Origin: G965250275 sp965250275 | GTDB taxonomy: Bacteria; Pseudomonadota; Alphaproteobacteria; Rhodobacterales; Rhodobacteraceae | NCBI GenBank assembly: GCA_965250275.1 | Contig: OZ252297.1 | Span: forward strand, 2,480,001 to 2,544,000 | Direction: 5' to 3' | Length of the DNA: 64,000 bases | Shown: positions 8,461-17,442 of the stretch, one piece after another | How positions within the stretch are numbered: position 1 is the first letter of the stretch | Layout of the letters: every line of letters starts with the position of its first letter | Made by a program: the position numbers and the translations under genes | Notes under the pieces: generated by a model | Databases searched by the model: none | The model's input: only the letters and a program-made list of their open reading frames with translations | What the model was told of the DNA's origin: nothing

Positions 8461-9351
8461 TCACTCAACGTTCTGAACCTGTTCGCGCATCTGGTCAATC
8501 AGGGCCTTGAGCTCGAGACCAACCGCCGTCAGATCGGCGGATTGCGCCTTGGAACAGAGCGTGTTTGCCTCGCGGTTGAACTCCTGCATCAGAAAATCCA
8601 ACTTGCGGCCAACCGCCCCTCCGGTCTCCAGCAGATCACGCGCAGCGGCGACATGCGCGCTCAGACGGTCCAGTTCCTCGGTGACATCTGCCTTGACCGC
8701 AATCAGGGCCAACTCCTGCGCCACCCGGTCCGGGTCGGCGCCACTGGCGTTGTCCAGAACGCGGGCCAGGTTTGCGCGCAAGGTTTCTGCGGTTTGCGTC
8801 CGGCGCTCCTGTGCGACTTCGGCCGCCCGAGCGGTGAGGGTTTCAACACCATCAAGCTGTTTTCGCAAAACGGCGGCCAGAGCCGCCCCCTCTCCTTCCC
8901 GCATCTCCAGAAAGCTCGCAATCAGTGGCAGCATCTCTGACTTCAGCTGCGCCACCAGCCCTGACACGTCGTCCTCTCCAGCGCTGATCTCCAGGACGCC
9001 ACGGACCGCCAGTAAGTCCGACGCGGTGGAGGGGGCAAGTGTGACCCCCCGTTCCATTGCCATCGCTTCCACTTCGGACAACGCGCTGACCACGGCATCC
9101 AGATTGGCGGAATTCAGGGCCAGCGCGCCGGTTTCATCTGCGCGGGTCATCCGAAGCGAAAGGGTGATATTGCCCCTTGTGACGGCTTTGCCGAGGTCCT
9201 TGCGAATGGCCGGCTCCAGCCCATCCAGCCACTCAGGCACCCGCAACCGCAAGTCCAGACCCTTGGCGTTGACGCTCCGCAATTCCCAGGTCCAGCTATG
9301 GGCTCCAAGCGCTCCTTTACCCGACGCAAATCCGGTCATCGATCTTATCAT
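8461..9351 (-). CDS. yicC: YicC family protein (putative endoribonuclease)
   Basis: About 296 residues, opening with the family hallmark MIRSMTGFA. The C-terminus has the conserved DUF1732-type block KLDFLMQEFNREANTLCSKA. Members of this stress-induced family are reported to be endoribonucleases. The start at 9351 has AGGGAG upstream; an in-frame ATG 13 codons earlier is not supported. It is the first gene of the yicC-gmk-carbonic anhydrase-PLP enzyme run, and a CtrA-like site lies about 100 bases upstream in the divergent gap. Confidence 0.95.
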   Translation of the reverse strand: MIRSMTGFASGKGALGAHSWTWELRSVNAKGLDLRLRVPEWLDGLEPAIRKDLGKAVTRGNITLSLRMTRADETGALALNSANLDAVVSALSEVEAMAMERGVTLAPSTASDLLAVRGVLEISAGEDDVSGLVAQLKSEMLPLIASFLEMREGEGAALAAVLRKQLDGVETLTARAAEVAQERRTQTAETLRANLARVLDNASGADPDRVAQELALIAVKADVTEELDRLSAHVAAARDLLETGGAVGRKLDFLMQEFNREANTLCSKAQSADLTAVGLELKALIDQMREQVQNVE

Positions 9352-9449
9352 GCGCTGGGACTCCCTGGGGTCGCTTTCGGACAGGCGCACCTAATGCCAT
9401 TGGCCGTCGCAGGACAAGCCCCGCTCCTCGATTGGGCCGCTCCGAAGCA

Positions 9450-9464
9450 TTAACCAATGATTAA
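9450..9464. promoter_or_regulatory. CtrA-like binding site in a divergent promoter region
   Basis: The gap between yicC and the PAS-domain gene contains TTAA, seven bases, TTAA, which is exactly the core of the alphaproteobacterial CtrA consensus TTAA-N7-TTAA. The site is near-symmetric and could serve either gene. It is short and AT-rich, so a chance match is possible. Confidence 0.4.
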
Positions 9465-9590
9465 GGAAGTGCGCGCAGTTTTGGATCAAATGTGACAGGT
9501 TAAGACTTGGGTAATCACTCTGGTGCGTTTTTGCAGTGGCCTTGACGGGGCGGATCCCAGGGGACGGGCGAAATGTAGGACACAGACCAG

Positions 9591-10259
9591 ATGATGCAGA
9601 TCCACGATGCTCAACCCTCACGCAAAACGCAGGGAAATGTCGTTTCCATGAAGAGATTTCAAAGCGGTGCCAGTCTGTCGCCGATCAGACAGGTCGAAGC
9701 GTATTGGGACGCGCTGCGCGAGGGGGACGAGGTTCCGCGCCGCGCTCAGATCGATCCACGTGGATTGGAGAACATCCTTGGTCACACTTTCATGGTGGAG
9801 CGTATTGCTCCGGGGATCGCCCGGTTTCGGTTGGCTGGGCAACATCTGACCGAGGTGACTGGACTGGATGTGCGCGGCATGCCGATCACCGCGCTGTTCA
9901 CGCCTTCGGGACGCACGATGATGGGGGCCGTGTTGGAACATCTCTTTGACGCGCCATCGGGGGCGGAGCTGACCCTACAAGCGATGCCAATCAAAGGGCA
10001 TGCGGGCTGCGCGGCACGCATGATCCTGCTGCCACTGCGCAGCGACAGCGGACAGGTGGACCGGGCACTAGGTGCATTTGTTGCCGATGCGGCGCCGGGT
10101 GTGGGTACGCGGTTTGATGTGACAGCAAGCGAATTTGATGCTGTGAGCGCCAGATCAAAACCGCTTGCGGAAAAGGTCGAAATGTCAGCAGGGTTCGCTG
10201 AGAGCTCTGCTCCGTTCAGCGGCAAGGCTCCGCATCTGCGCCTGATCAAGTCCTCTTGA
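9591..10259 (+). CDS. PAS-domain protein (PAS_5 / DUF1488-like roseobacter type)
   Basis: A 222-residue cytoplasmic protein with one PAS-like domain at about residues 30-160, opening PIRQVEAYWDALREG and continuing PRRAQIDPRG, a pattern I recognise from the PF07310 (PAS_5) group of alphaproteobacteria. There is no kinase, cyclase or DNA-binding output domain. The last 60 residues are low-complexity. Two starts are possible: the ATG-ATG pair at 9591/9594 or MKRFQSG at 9648; neither has a strong ribosome-binding site. Function is unknown; a sensory or cell-cycle role is only a guess from the PAS fold and the CtrA-like site upstream. Confidence 0.75.
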   Translation: MMQIHDAQPSRKTQGNVVSMKRFQSGASLSPIRQVEAYWDALREGDEVPRRAQIDPRGLENILGHTFMVERIAPGIARFRLAGQHLTEVTGLDVRGMPITALFTPSGRTMMGAVLEHLFDAPSGAELTLQAMPIKGHAGCAARMILLPLRSDSGQVDRALGAFVADAAPGVGTRFDVTASEFDAVSARSKPLAEKVEMSAGFAESSAPFSGKAPHLRLIKSS

Positions 10260-10271
10260 CCCGGTGACCAA

Positions 10272-10293
10272 GGCGGGCACCGAGGCGCCCGCC
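10272..10293. terminator. GC-rich hairpin between converging genes
   Basis: GGCGGGC and GCCCGCC form a perfect 7-bp stem with an 8-base loop in the 42-base gap between the PAS gene and the converging DAHP synthase gene. No T-run follows on either strand, so intrinsic termination is uncertain. Confidence 0.4.
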
Positions 10294-10301
10294 GATCCTC
10301 C

Positions 10302-11672
10302 CTACCCCGCCGCGCGGTTGGTGCGGGTGTTTCGAAGTGCAGTCAGTTCTTCGGCCACCAGAAACGCGAGTTCGAGCGACTGGCTGGCGTTCAGGCGTGG
10401 GTCGCAGGCGGTGTGGTAGCGATCGCTGAGGTCTTCTTCGCTGACCGCGCGCACGCCGCCCGTGCACTCTGTGACGTCCTGACCGGTCATCTCGAAATGC
10501 ACCCCGCCAGGAACTGTGCCTTCCGCGGCATGCACCCCGAAGAACTCCCGTACTTCGCGCAGGACTGACTCAAACGGTCGGGTTTTGTACCCGGTGGAAG
10601 ATTTGATGGTGTTGCCATGCATGGCATCGCAGACCCAGACGACCTCGGCCCCCTCCTGCTGCACCGTTTTGATCAACCGTGGTAAGTGCTCCGCGACTTT
10701 GCCCGCACCAAACCGTGCGATCAGCGTCAGGCGCCCCGCTTCATTCTCCGGATTGAGGCGCTGCATCAGAACCTTCAGATCGTCGCTGGTCATCGACGGT
10801 CCGCATTTCAGGCCAATCGGGTTCTGCACACCGCGCGCAAACTCCACATGCGCGCCGTCCGGCTGACGTGTGCGGTCGCCGATCCAGATCATGTGGCCAG
10901 AACCAGCCAGCCATTTCCCGGAGGTAGAATCCAGACGCGTGAGCGCTTCTTCATATTCCAGCAGCAGGCTCTCGTGGCTGGTGTAGAACTCAACCGTTGA
11001 AAACTCATGTGTAGTATCCGCCGTGATCCCGGCGGCAGACATGAAGTCGATCGTGTCCTGAATCCGGTTGGCGATCTCGCGGTACTTCTCGGCCTCTTCG
11101 CTGTCCGTGAAACCCAATGTCCAAGCGTGCACACGGCTCATGTCTGCAAAACCGCCTGTCGAAAAGGCCCGCAACAGGTTCAGCGTCGCGGCGGCTTGCG
11201 TATAGGCCTGCAACATCTTGTCAGGGTTCGGAATTCTGGCCTCAGGCGTGAACTCCAGGTTGTTTATGATGTCCCCGCGGTAGCTGGGCAGTTCGACACC
11301 GTCGATCACTTCGGTGGGCGCGCTGCGCGGCTTTGCGAACTGACCTGCCATGCGACCAACCTTGATCACGGGCACCTTCGCGCCAAAGGTCAGTACCATG
11401 GCCATCTGCAACATGACCTTGAATGTGTCCCGAATGCCATCGGCACTGAACTGTTCGAAGCTCTCCGCGCAATCCCCGCCTTGCAGCAGGAAGGCATCGC
11501 CCCGTGCGGCCAGCGCCAGTTCGGCTCTCAGGCGCCGCGCTTCACCCGCAAAAACAAGCGGCGGATACTTTGACAACTGTGCCTCAACGGCGGCCAGTGC
11601 CGCCGGGTCGGTGTAATCAGGCATCTGGATGCGCGGCTTGGCGCGCCAGTCGGTTTTTTGCCACTCACTCAT
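10302..11672 (-). CDS. 3-deoxy-7-phosphoheptulonate synthase, class II
   Basis: First enzyme of the shikimate pathway: condenses phosphoenolpyruvate and erythrose 4-phosphate to DAHP. The 456-residue product has the plant/actinobacterial type II signature: LLQGGDCAESF near the N-terminus, KVGRMAGQFAKPRS, WVCDAMHGNT and HFEMTGQDVTEC, which carry PEP- and metal-binding residues. The start at MSEWQK has GGAGA eight bases upstream; an ATG five codons earlier is in frame but lacks a site. No leader peptide or attenuator is visible. Confidence 0.96.
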   Translation of the reverse strand: MSEWQKTDWRAKPRIQMPDYTDPAALAAVEAQLSKYPPLVFAGEARRLRAELALAARGDAFLLQGGDCAESFEQFSADGIRDTFKVMLQMAMVLTFGAKVPVIKVGRMAGQFAKPRSAPTEVIDGVELPSYRGDIINNLEFTPEARIPNPDKMLQAYTQAAATLNLLRAFSTGGFADMSRVHAWTLGFTDSEEAEKYREIANRIQDTIDFMSAAGITADTTHEFSTVEFYTSHESLLLEYEEALTRLDSTSGKWLAGSGHMIWIGDRTRQPDGAHVEFARGVQNPIGLKCGPSMTSDDLKVLMQRLNPENEAGRLTLIARFGAGKVAEHLPRLIKTVQQEGAEVVWVCDAMHGNTIKSSTGYKTRPFESVLREVREFFGVHAAEGTVPGGVHFEMTGQDVTECTGGVRAVSEEDLSDRYHTACDPRLNASQSLELAFLVAEELTALRNTRTNRAAG

Positions 11673-11844
11673 GGGCCATCTCCGCAACAGGGGTGTTTGG
11701 GAGCCTCTCTATACAAAAGCGGTCCGGATCATACCATATACCAAATGCGGCCACTTGACGTCGTCGAAAACCTCTGAACAAGGTGCCGATCAGGCTGGCG
11801 CATTGACCCGCAAGAGATCAAGGCCACAAGAAGGGTGCGTTTTC

Positions 11845-12849
11845 ATGAAAGAACAACGCCAGGTCGTTGAAATCGACGGCCAGATCGACAAACCACGCCG
11901 CTTTGTCTTTGTGTTGCTTGAAGACTTCACAATGCTGTCTTTCGCGTCAGCAATTGAAAGCCTTCGCATCGCCAACCGCATGTCGAGCGTGCCGCTCTAT
12001 TCGTGGCTGCTGCTTGGCGAGGGCGGAGATCTGGTGCGGTGCTCAGCCGGAACGACCTTCAAGGTGGATGACGACCTGATCGACCTGAACCGCGACGACA
12101 CGGTCATGATCTGCGGTGGCATCGATGTGCAGCAGCATACCACCAAGAAACTGCTGGGATGGCTGCGCCGCGAAGCGCGCAAAGGATTGATGGTCGGTGG
12201 CTTGTGCACAGCAGGGTACACTCTGGCGCGCTCTGGTTTGCTGGACGGCAAAAAGGCGACCATTCATTGGGAAAACCAGGACAGCTTCATCGAGGAGTTT
12301 GACGAGGTTGAACTCACCAAGTCGGTTTTCGTGATCGATGGCAATCGCATGACCACCGCCGGTGGCACCTCTTCGATCGACCTGATGTTGAAAATCATTG
12401 CCGACGATCACGGCGAAGAGCTGGCGAACGCGGTGGCGGATCAGCTGATCTATTCGTCGATCCGCACGGATCAGGACACGCAGCGCCTTTCGGTTCCGAC
12501 CCGCATCGGCGTGCGCCATCCGAAGCTGAGCCAGGTCATCCAGATGATGGAGGCGAATATCGAGGAGCCGATCAGCCCCTCGATCCTGGCCAAGGACGTT
12601 GGCATGTCCACACGGCAGTTGGAGCGTCTTTTCCGTCGCTATCTGAACCGGTCGCCAAAGCGCTACTATATGGAACTGCGGTTACAGAAGGCCCGCAACC
12701 TGCTGATGCAAACCGATATGAGCGTGATCAATGTGGCACTTGCCTGCGGATTTGCGTCCCCTTCTCACTTCTCCAAATGCTACCGCGCGCATTACGACAC
12801 CACACCGTATCGCGAGCGTGGCAGCCACGCTGCACGCCTGTCGATCTAG
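11845..12849 (+). CDS. GlxA-family transcriptional regulator (DJ-1/PfpI + AraC)
   Basis: A 334-residue regulator with an N-terminal DJ-1/PfpI-like amidotransferase fold (about residues 18-190, including GGLCTAGYTLARSGLLDG around the nucleophile-elbow position) and a C-terminal AraC-type double helix-turn-helix (about 225-325, with DVGMSTRQLERLFRRYL and ACGFASPSHFSKCYR). This architecture is shared with GbdR, CdhR and ArgR-like activators of quaternary-amine and amino acid catabolism; the effector here is not evident. The start at 11845 is chosen over an ORF extending 72 codons upstream because that extension runs across the divergent DAHP synthase start. Confidence 0.92.
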   Translation: MKEQRQVVEIDGQIDKPRRFVFVLLEDFTMLSFASAIESLRIANRMSSVPLYSWLLLGEGGDLVRCSAGTTFKVDDDLIDLNRDDTVMICGGIDVQQHTTKKLLGWLRREARKGLMVGGLCTAGYTLARSGLLDGKKATIHWENQDSFIEEFDEVELTKSVFVIDGNRMTTAGGTSSIDLMLKIIADDHGEELANAVADQLIYSSIRTDQDTQRLSVPTRIGVRHPKLSQVIQMMEANIEEPISPSILAKDVGMSTRQLERLFRRYLNRSPKRYYMELRLQKARNLLMQTDMSVINVALACGFASPSHFSKCYRAHYDTTPYRERGSHAARLSI

Positions 12850-12888
12850 CGATAGACGTCTGGTGAACGGGGCCGAAAGCTTCGCGGT

Positions 12889-12910
12889 TGCCGGCTCGAC
12901 TCTGCCGGCA
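12889..12910. terminator. Hairpin between converging genes
   Basis: TGCCGGC and GCCGGCA form a 7-bp stem with an 8-base loop between the converging GlxA-type and sugar-dehydrogenase genes. There is no T-run, so it may be a weak bidirectional terminator. Confidence 0.4.
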
Positions 12911-12915
12911 GAGCG

Positions 12916-14007
12916 CTATCCCGGAGTCATCTGATAGAGCGTGTCATTGCCGACGGACAAGAACCAGATGGATCCATCCGGGGCCTCCCTCACCGCGCGG
13001 ACACGGTCGGTTTCATCGCTCTCGAGCTTCTCGACTTCACGGACCGGATTGCCGCTCAGACGGCTGAGATACCCGAATTTCAGTGACCCGACGAACATGT
13101 CACCACGCCATTCGGGCCAAAGCTTACCTGAGTAAATCATCAGACCAGACGGCGCCATCGAGGGATCCCAATAGAATTGTGGCTGCTCCAGTCCGGCCTT
13201 CGCCGTTCCTTCGCCGATCTTGGCGCCGGAATAATGGCGACCGTACGAAATCACCGGCCAGCCAAAGTTGGCGCCCTTGCGGATGCGATTGACTTCGTCG
13301 CCGCCCTGCGCGCCGTGTTCGGCCGTCCAGAGGTTGCCGCGCAGATCCAACCCGGCACCTTGCGCGTTGCGGTGTCCATAGGACCAAATCTCCGGCTGAA
13401 TCCCCGCTTGTCCCACAAACGGGTTGTCGCTTGGGACCGAGCCATCCCTGTTGATCCGAACCACGCTGCCGTTGTGATTGGACCGGTCCTGTGCCGAAGG
13501 GCGGTCTCCGCGATCCCCGATGGTGACAAACAACGTGCCGTCCTGCGCCTCGATCACCCGGCTGCCAAAATGCCGGCCTCCGCTGCTGCCCGGGGCGGAT
13601 TCAAAGAGATCGCGCACACCGTTGAGGGTGCGTCCGTCCCCGCTGAGCTTGCCGACAGCCAGCGCTGTTCCCGCACCAGCGCCTTGCGGTTTCGAATATG
13701 TCAGAAAGACATCGCGGCTCTGGGCAAAATCGCGTGGGACCATGACATCCAGCAGGCCACCCTGCCCGCGCGCTGCGACCCTTGGCACGCCCGAGACTTC
13801 GGTGCTGCGACCGTCTTTGACATGCAGCAGCCGGCCGTCCCGCTCGGTGATCAGGATGCCGCCATCCGGCAGGAAGTCGAAGCCCCATGGCGCGTCCAGC
13901 CCGGTCACCACCGGGGTCAGGGTGACGCGACCCTGATCAGTCGCCAGCGACTGCGCAAAGCCGGCGGTGGCAAACACCAGAAAAACAACGCTCAGTAGAT
14001 GTCGCAT
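12916..14007 (-). CDS. PQQ-dependent aldose sugar dehydrogenase (YliI/Asd family)
   Basis: Periplasmic soluble beta-propeller dehydrogenase, 363 residues. A signal peptide covers about residues 1-18 (ending GFAQS). Family motifs include LDAPWGFDFLPDGGILITERDGRL, GGRHFGSRV, ENPFV-like DNPFVGQ, WSYGHRNAQG and WTAEHGAQGGDEVN, typical of the Asd/glucose-sorbosone dehydrogenase group that binds PQQ and calcium. It oxidises aldose sugars and passes electrons to the respiratory chain. PQQ synthesis genes are not in the window. It stands alone, divergent from the liv operon. Confidence 0.92.
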   Translation of the reverse strand: MRHLLSVVFLVFATAGFAQSLATDQGRVTLTPVVTGLDAPWGFDFLPDGGILITERDGRLLHVKDGRSTEVSGVPRVAARGQGGLLDVMVPRDFAQSRDVFLTYSKPQGAGAGTALAVGKLSGDGRTLNGVRDLFESAPGSSGGRHFGSRVIEAQDGTLFVTIGDRGDRPSAQDRSNHNGSVVRINRDGSVPSDNPFVGQAGIQPEIWSYGHRNAQGAGLDLRGNLWTAEHGAQGGDEVNRIRKGANFGWPVISYGRHYSGAKIGEGTAKAGLEQPQFYWDPSMAPSGLMIYSGKLWPEWRGDMFVGSLKFGYLSRLSGNPVREVEKLESDETDRVRAVREAPDGSIWFLSVGNDTLYQMTPG

Positions 14008-14173
14008 TTAGCTCTCCCTGCAGGTGCCCATTACTTAGGTTTCTTTCGCCAGACTGCGAGTGGTGTTTTGGGGGTTTGGTGTCTATTGACCCTAAGATCT
14101 CTCTTTTCATTCCGCCACGCCTTGCATAGGCTTTCGCGAGAACATTTTCGTGTTCCAATAGGGGAGAAAACAA

Positions 14174-15364
14174 ATGAAAAAGCTGTTGATGGCCACGGCG
14201 GCCATGGCGCTTATGACAGGTGCTGCGTCTGCAGCCGGTCATGAAAAAGAAGTCAAGCTGGGCATTCTTGTGGGCTTTACCGGCCCGATTGAATCGCTGG
14301 CTGGTCCGATGGCGCAGGGCGCCGAACTGGCCATTCAGGAAGTCAACGACAGCGGCATGCTGCTTGACTCCGCAACCGTGACAGCCATGCGGGCGGATAC
14401 CGGCTGTATCGACAATGGTCTGGCCACCTCGAACGCCGAGCGCATGATCGCGGATGGCGTCAACGGTATCATCGGGGGCGATTGCTCCGGTGTCACAGGT
14501 GCAATCCTGCAAAACGTCGCCATCCCGAACGGTATGGTTATGATCTCGCCGTCGGCGACCTCACCCGGGCTGAGCACGGTGGAAGACAACGACCTTTTCT
14601 TCCGCACCGCGCCCTCAGATGCGCGCGAAGGTCAGGTGATGGCCGACGTGCTGAACGATCGCGGGATCAAGTCGATTGCCCTGACCTATACCAACAACGA
14701 CTACGGCAAGGGCCTCGCGGACGCGATCCAGTCCTCGTTTGAAGCGTCGGGTGGTGAAGTGACGATCGTCGCTGCTCACGAAGACGGCAAGGCGGACTAC
14801 TCCGCTGAAGTTGGTGCACTGGCATCCGCGGGCGGCGATATTCTGGTGGTCGCAGGCTATCTCGACCAGGGTGGTCTGGGCATTATCAACGCGGCGCTCG
14901 ACACCGGCGCGTTCGAAACCTTCGGCCTGCCCGGTGGCATGATCGGTGACAGCCTGCCCGCCAATGTGGGCGCGGACCTGAACGGGTCGTTTGGTCAGAT
15001 TGCCGGTTCCGGCGGCGATGGCATCGAGCGCCTGAAACAACAGGCCGGCGATGCATTTGACGCCACTTCGCCCTACACACCCGAAAGCTATGATGCGGCG
15101 GCCCTCTTTATGTTCGCCATGCAAGCGGCCAATTCCACCGATCCGGCTGAGTACGGTCCAAAGATCATGGAAGTGGCCAACGCTCCGGGAGAGAAAATCT
15201 ATCCCGGCGAGCTGGCCAAGGGGCTTCAGATCCTCAAGGACGGCGGCGAGATCGACTATGTCGGTGGCTCTGCGGTTGAGCTGATCGGACCGGGCGAAAG
15301 CGCGGGCTCCTATCGGGAGATCGAAGTCAAAGACGGCAAAAACGAAACGGTTGCATTCCGTTAA
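14174..15364 (+). CDS. Branched-chain amino acid/amide ABC transporter substrate-binding protein
   Basis: LivJ-type periplasmic binding protein, 396 residues, with a signal peptide at about residues 1-22 (TGAASAAG). The mature part opens VKLGILVGFTGPIESLAGPMAQGAELA, the HAAT-family ligand pocket, followed by IGGDCSGVTGA and YTNNDYGKGLADA. A GGGGAG ribosome-binding site precedes the ATG. It heads a six-gene operon with two ATPases and two permeases. The ligand could be a branched-chain amino acid, another amino acid, or a small amide; sequence alone does not decide. Confidence 0.93.
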   Translation: MKKLLMATAAMALMTGAASAAGHEKEVKLGILVGFTGPIESLAGPMAQGAELAIQEVNDSGMLLDSATVTAMRADTGCIDNGLATSNAERMIADGVNGIIGGDCSGVTGAILQNVAIPNGMVMISPSATSPGLSTVEDNDLFFRTAPSDAREGQVMADVLNDRGIKSIALTYTNNDYGKGLADAIQSSFEASGGEVTIVAAHEDGKADYSAEVGALASAGGDILVVAGYLDQGGLGIINAALDTGAFETFGLPGGMIGDSLPANVGADLNGSFGQIAGSGGDGIERLKQQAGDAFDATSPYTPESYDAAALFMFAMQAANSTDPAEYGPKIMEVANAPGEKIYPGELAKGLQILKDGGEIDYVGGSAVELIGPGESAGSYREIEVKDGKNETVAFR

Positions 15365-15385
15365 ACCGACGAGAAACCCATGAGG

Positions 15386-15415
15386 CAGCCCGGATCAGCT
15401 GGATCCGGGCTGTTT
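15386..15415 (+). terminator. Stem-loop after the substrate-binding protein gene
   Basis: CAGCCCGGATC and GATCCGGGCTG form an 11-bp perfect stem with a 5-base loop, followed by TTT. It sits between the binding-protein gene and livG. Such partial terminators or mRNA-stabilising hairpins usually leave the binding protein expressed above the membrane components. Confidence 0.7.
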
Positions 15416-15455
15416 CCATAACAAAAGGCTGCACAAAGCAGCGTCGGGGGGTGTC

Positions 15456-16238
15456 ATGATCGTCGTTGATGACGTGCACAAGCATTTCGGTGGATTCCAC
15501 GCCGTCGATGGTGCGTCGCTTGAAATCGAAGAAGGCTCGATCACCGGGTTGATCGGGCCAAATGGCGCCGGAAAAACCACACTTTTCAATGTGATCGCAG
15601 GCGTTCTTGAACCCACCTCGGGCCGCGTGAGTATGGCCGGTGAAGATATCACCGGGCTTCCACCACATGACCTTTTCCACAAGGGGCTTTTGCGAACATT
15701 TCAGATCGCGCATGAATTTGCGTCGATGACGTGCCGCGAAAATCTGATGATGGTCCCCGGCGCTCAGTCTGGGGAGCGGCTTTGGAATACATGGTTTGGT
15801 CGCCGACGGATTGCCGACGAGGAGCGCGCCTTGGCAGCCAAGGCGGACGAAGTTCTGGAGTTTCTGACGATTGAGCATCTCGCCGACCACAAGGCGGGTC
15901 AGGTCTCGGGTGGTCAAAAGAAACTGCTGGAGTTGGGGCGTACCATGATGGTGGACGCCCGCATCGTGTTTCTGGACGAGGTGGGTGCCGGCGTGAACCG
16001 CACGCTGCTCAACACCATCGGGGATGCGATCCTGCGACTGAACAGCGAGCGCGGCTACACCTTTGTCGTGATCGAGCACGACATGGATTTCATCGGGCGT
16101 TTGTGCGACCCCGTGATCTGTATGGCCGAGGGCCGGGTTCTGGCGCAGGGCACGCTTGCCGAAATCAAGGCCAATGAACAGGTGATCGAGGCCTATCTGG
16201 GCACGGGCCTGAAGAATAAGCAGAAGGTGGACGCATGA
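15456..16238 (+). CDS. livG: ABC transporter ATP-binding protein LivG-like
   Basis: One of two ATPases of the HAAT importer, 260 residues. Walker A GPNGAGKTT lies at about residues 39-47, the signature VSGGQKKLLELGR near 150, and Walker B IVFLDEVGAGV near 175. The LivG-type extended C-terminus (VIEAYLGTG) is present. It reads ATG from MIVVDDVHKHFGG and overlaps livF by four bases. Confidence 0.93.
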   Translation: MIVVDDVHKHFGGFHAVDGASLEIEEGSITGLIGPNGAGKTTLFNVIAGVLEPTSGRVSMAGEDITGLPPHDLFHKGLLRTFQIAHEFASMTCRENLMMVPGAQSGERLWNTWFGRRRIADEERALAAKADEVLEFLTIEHLADHKAGQVSGGQKKLLELGRTMMVDARIVFLDEVGAGVNRTLLNTIGDAILRLNSERGYTFVVIEHDMDFIGRLCDPVICMAEGRVLAQGTLAEIKANEQVIEAYLGTGLKNKQKVDA

Positions 16239-17059
16239 GCGATTCCCCCTACCACGACGATCGCGGCAACAAAGACGCAACCATCACCAATCCCAAAGGC
16301 GCCGGCACGCTCAGCCCTGCCCCCGGCACCGGCCAATCCATGGATACGGCCCAGGCTTTTTTGATCGGGGACACGATGACCGGAGGGTACGGCAAAGGAC
16401 CGGACATCCTGCATGACTGTACGGTTGCTGTAAATGTCGGAGAAATCGCCGTCATCGTTGGCCCCAACGGCGCGGGCAAATCCACAGCAATGAAGGCCGT
16501 GTTCGGCATGCTGAATGTGCGTCAGGGATCGGTGCGTCTGGACGGCGAGGACATAACCAACCTGTCCCCGCAGGACCGGGTTGTGAAAGGCATGGGCTTT
16601 GTGCCCCAGACCGCAAACATCTTCACCTCGATGACGGTGGAAGAGAACCTCGAGATGGGAGCGTTCATTCGAACCGACGATTTCTCGGATACGATGGCGC
16701 AGGTCTATGACCTGTTTCCTATTCTGAAGGAAAAGCGAAACCAAGCGGCAGGAGAGTTGTCTGGCGGACAGCGCCAGCAGGTGGCGGTTGGTCGGGCATT
16801 AATGACCCAACCCAAGGTTTTGATGCTGGACGAACCGACGGCTGGGGTCTCCCCGATTGTCATGGACGAGCTTTTCGACCGGATCATCGAGGTGGCCCGT
16901 ACCGGGATCCCGATCCTGATGGTGGAACAGAACGCCCGGCAAGCACTTGAAATCGCAGACAAAGGCTATGTTCTGGTTCAGGGCCGCAATGCCTATAGCG
17001 GCACTGGCAAGGAACTTCTGGCCGACCCCGAAGTCCGCAAGAGCTTTTTGGGGGGATGA
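16235..17059 (+). CDS. livF: ABC transporter ATP-binding protein LivF-like, with N-terminal extension
   Basis: Second ATPase of the importer, 274 residues. Walker A GPNGAGKST starts at about residue 76, the signature LSGGQRQQ near 170 and Walker B VLMLDEPTAGVSP near 190. Usual LivF proteins have Walker A near residue 37, so there is an additional ~38-residue hydrophilic N-terminus. The ATG at 16235 overlaps the livG stop (ATGA) and has GAAGGTGG upstream, whereas the internal ATG at 16340 has no ribosome-binding site, so the extension seems to be translated. Confidence 0.92.
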   Translation: MSDSPYHDDRGNKDATITNPKGAGTLSPAPGTGQSMDTAQAFLIGDTMTGGYGKGPDILHDCTVAVNVGEIAVIVGPNGAGKSTAMKAVFGMLNVRQGSVRLDGEDITNLSPQDRVVKGMGFVPQTANIFTSMTVEENLEMGAFIRTDDFSDTMAQVYDLFPILKEKRNQAAGELSGGQRQQVAVGRALMTQPKVLMLDEPTAGVSPIVMDELFDRIIEVARTGIPILMVEQNARQALEIADKGYVLVQGRNAYSGTGKELLADPEVRKSFLGG

Positions 17060-17442
17060 TGCGAGTATCCATGATTACCGCCGTCGCAGCCCTCGCGAAT
17101 GGAGCAAATGCGACGCAGTCGACTGTTTATGACTGCATCGTGGACGTCGTTTGTGTCGCTCCAGAATCCTGCGAAGCAGCGCCTTCCGGTACGTCCGCCA
17201 AAATCATAGCGCGCGACGATGGTTTGGCATTTTTGGATTTGAGGTTGGGTCGTGTGGATATGAAAGAGCTGTCGAGCTTTGGTGATACTCGGCGCGATTG
17301 GGTTATTCAGGCGAATCCGCGCTATTCGGGTCTTTTGACCCTCTACGCAAACGGGGACCTTGCTCTGAGCGATCACGGCGAGACAGCTTTGGGGGACCCA
17401 AAACTTGGTATGTTGCGTGGTAACTGCGAGGTAGGCGGGTAA
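17056..17442 (+). CDS. Small exported protein of unknown function inside the liv operon
   Basis: A 128-residue protein I do not recognise. A short signal peptide is likely at about residues 1-20 (ANGANA-TQS). The mature part has four cysteines (YDC, VVC, ESC and GNC), which could form two disulfides in the periplasm. Its ATG overlaps the livF stop and its TAA overlaps the livH ATG (TAATG), so it is translationally coupled into the transporter operon. It could assist the binding protein or transporter, but that is inferred from position alone. Confidence 0.75.
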   Translation: MMRVSMITAVAALANGANATQSTVYDCIVDVVCVAPESCEAAPSGTSAKIIARDDGLAFLDLRLGRVDMKELSSFGDTRRDWVIQANPRYSGLLTLYANGDLALSDHGETALGDPKLGMLRGNCEVGG

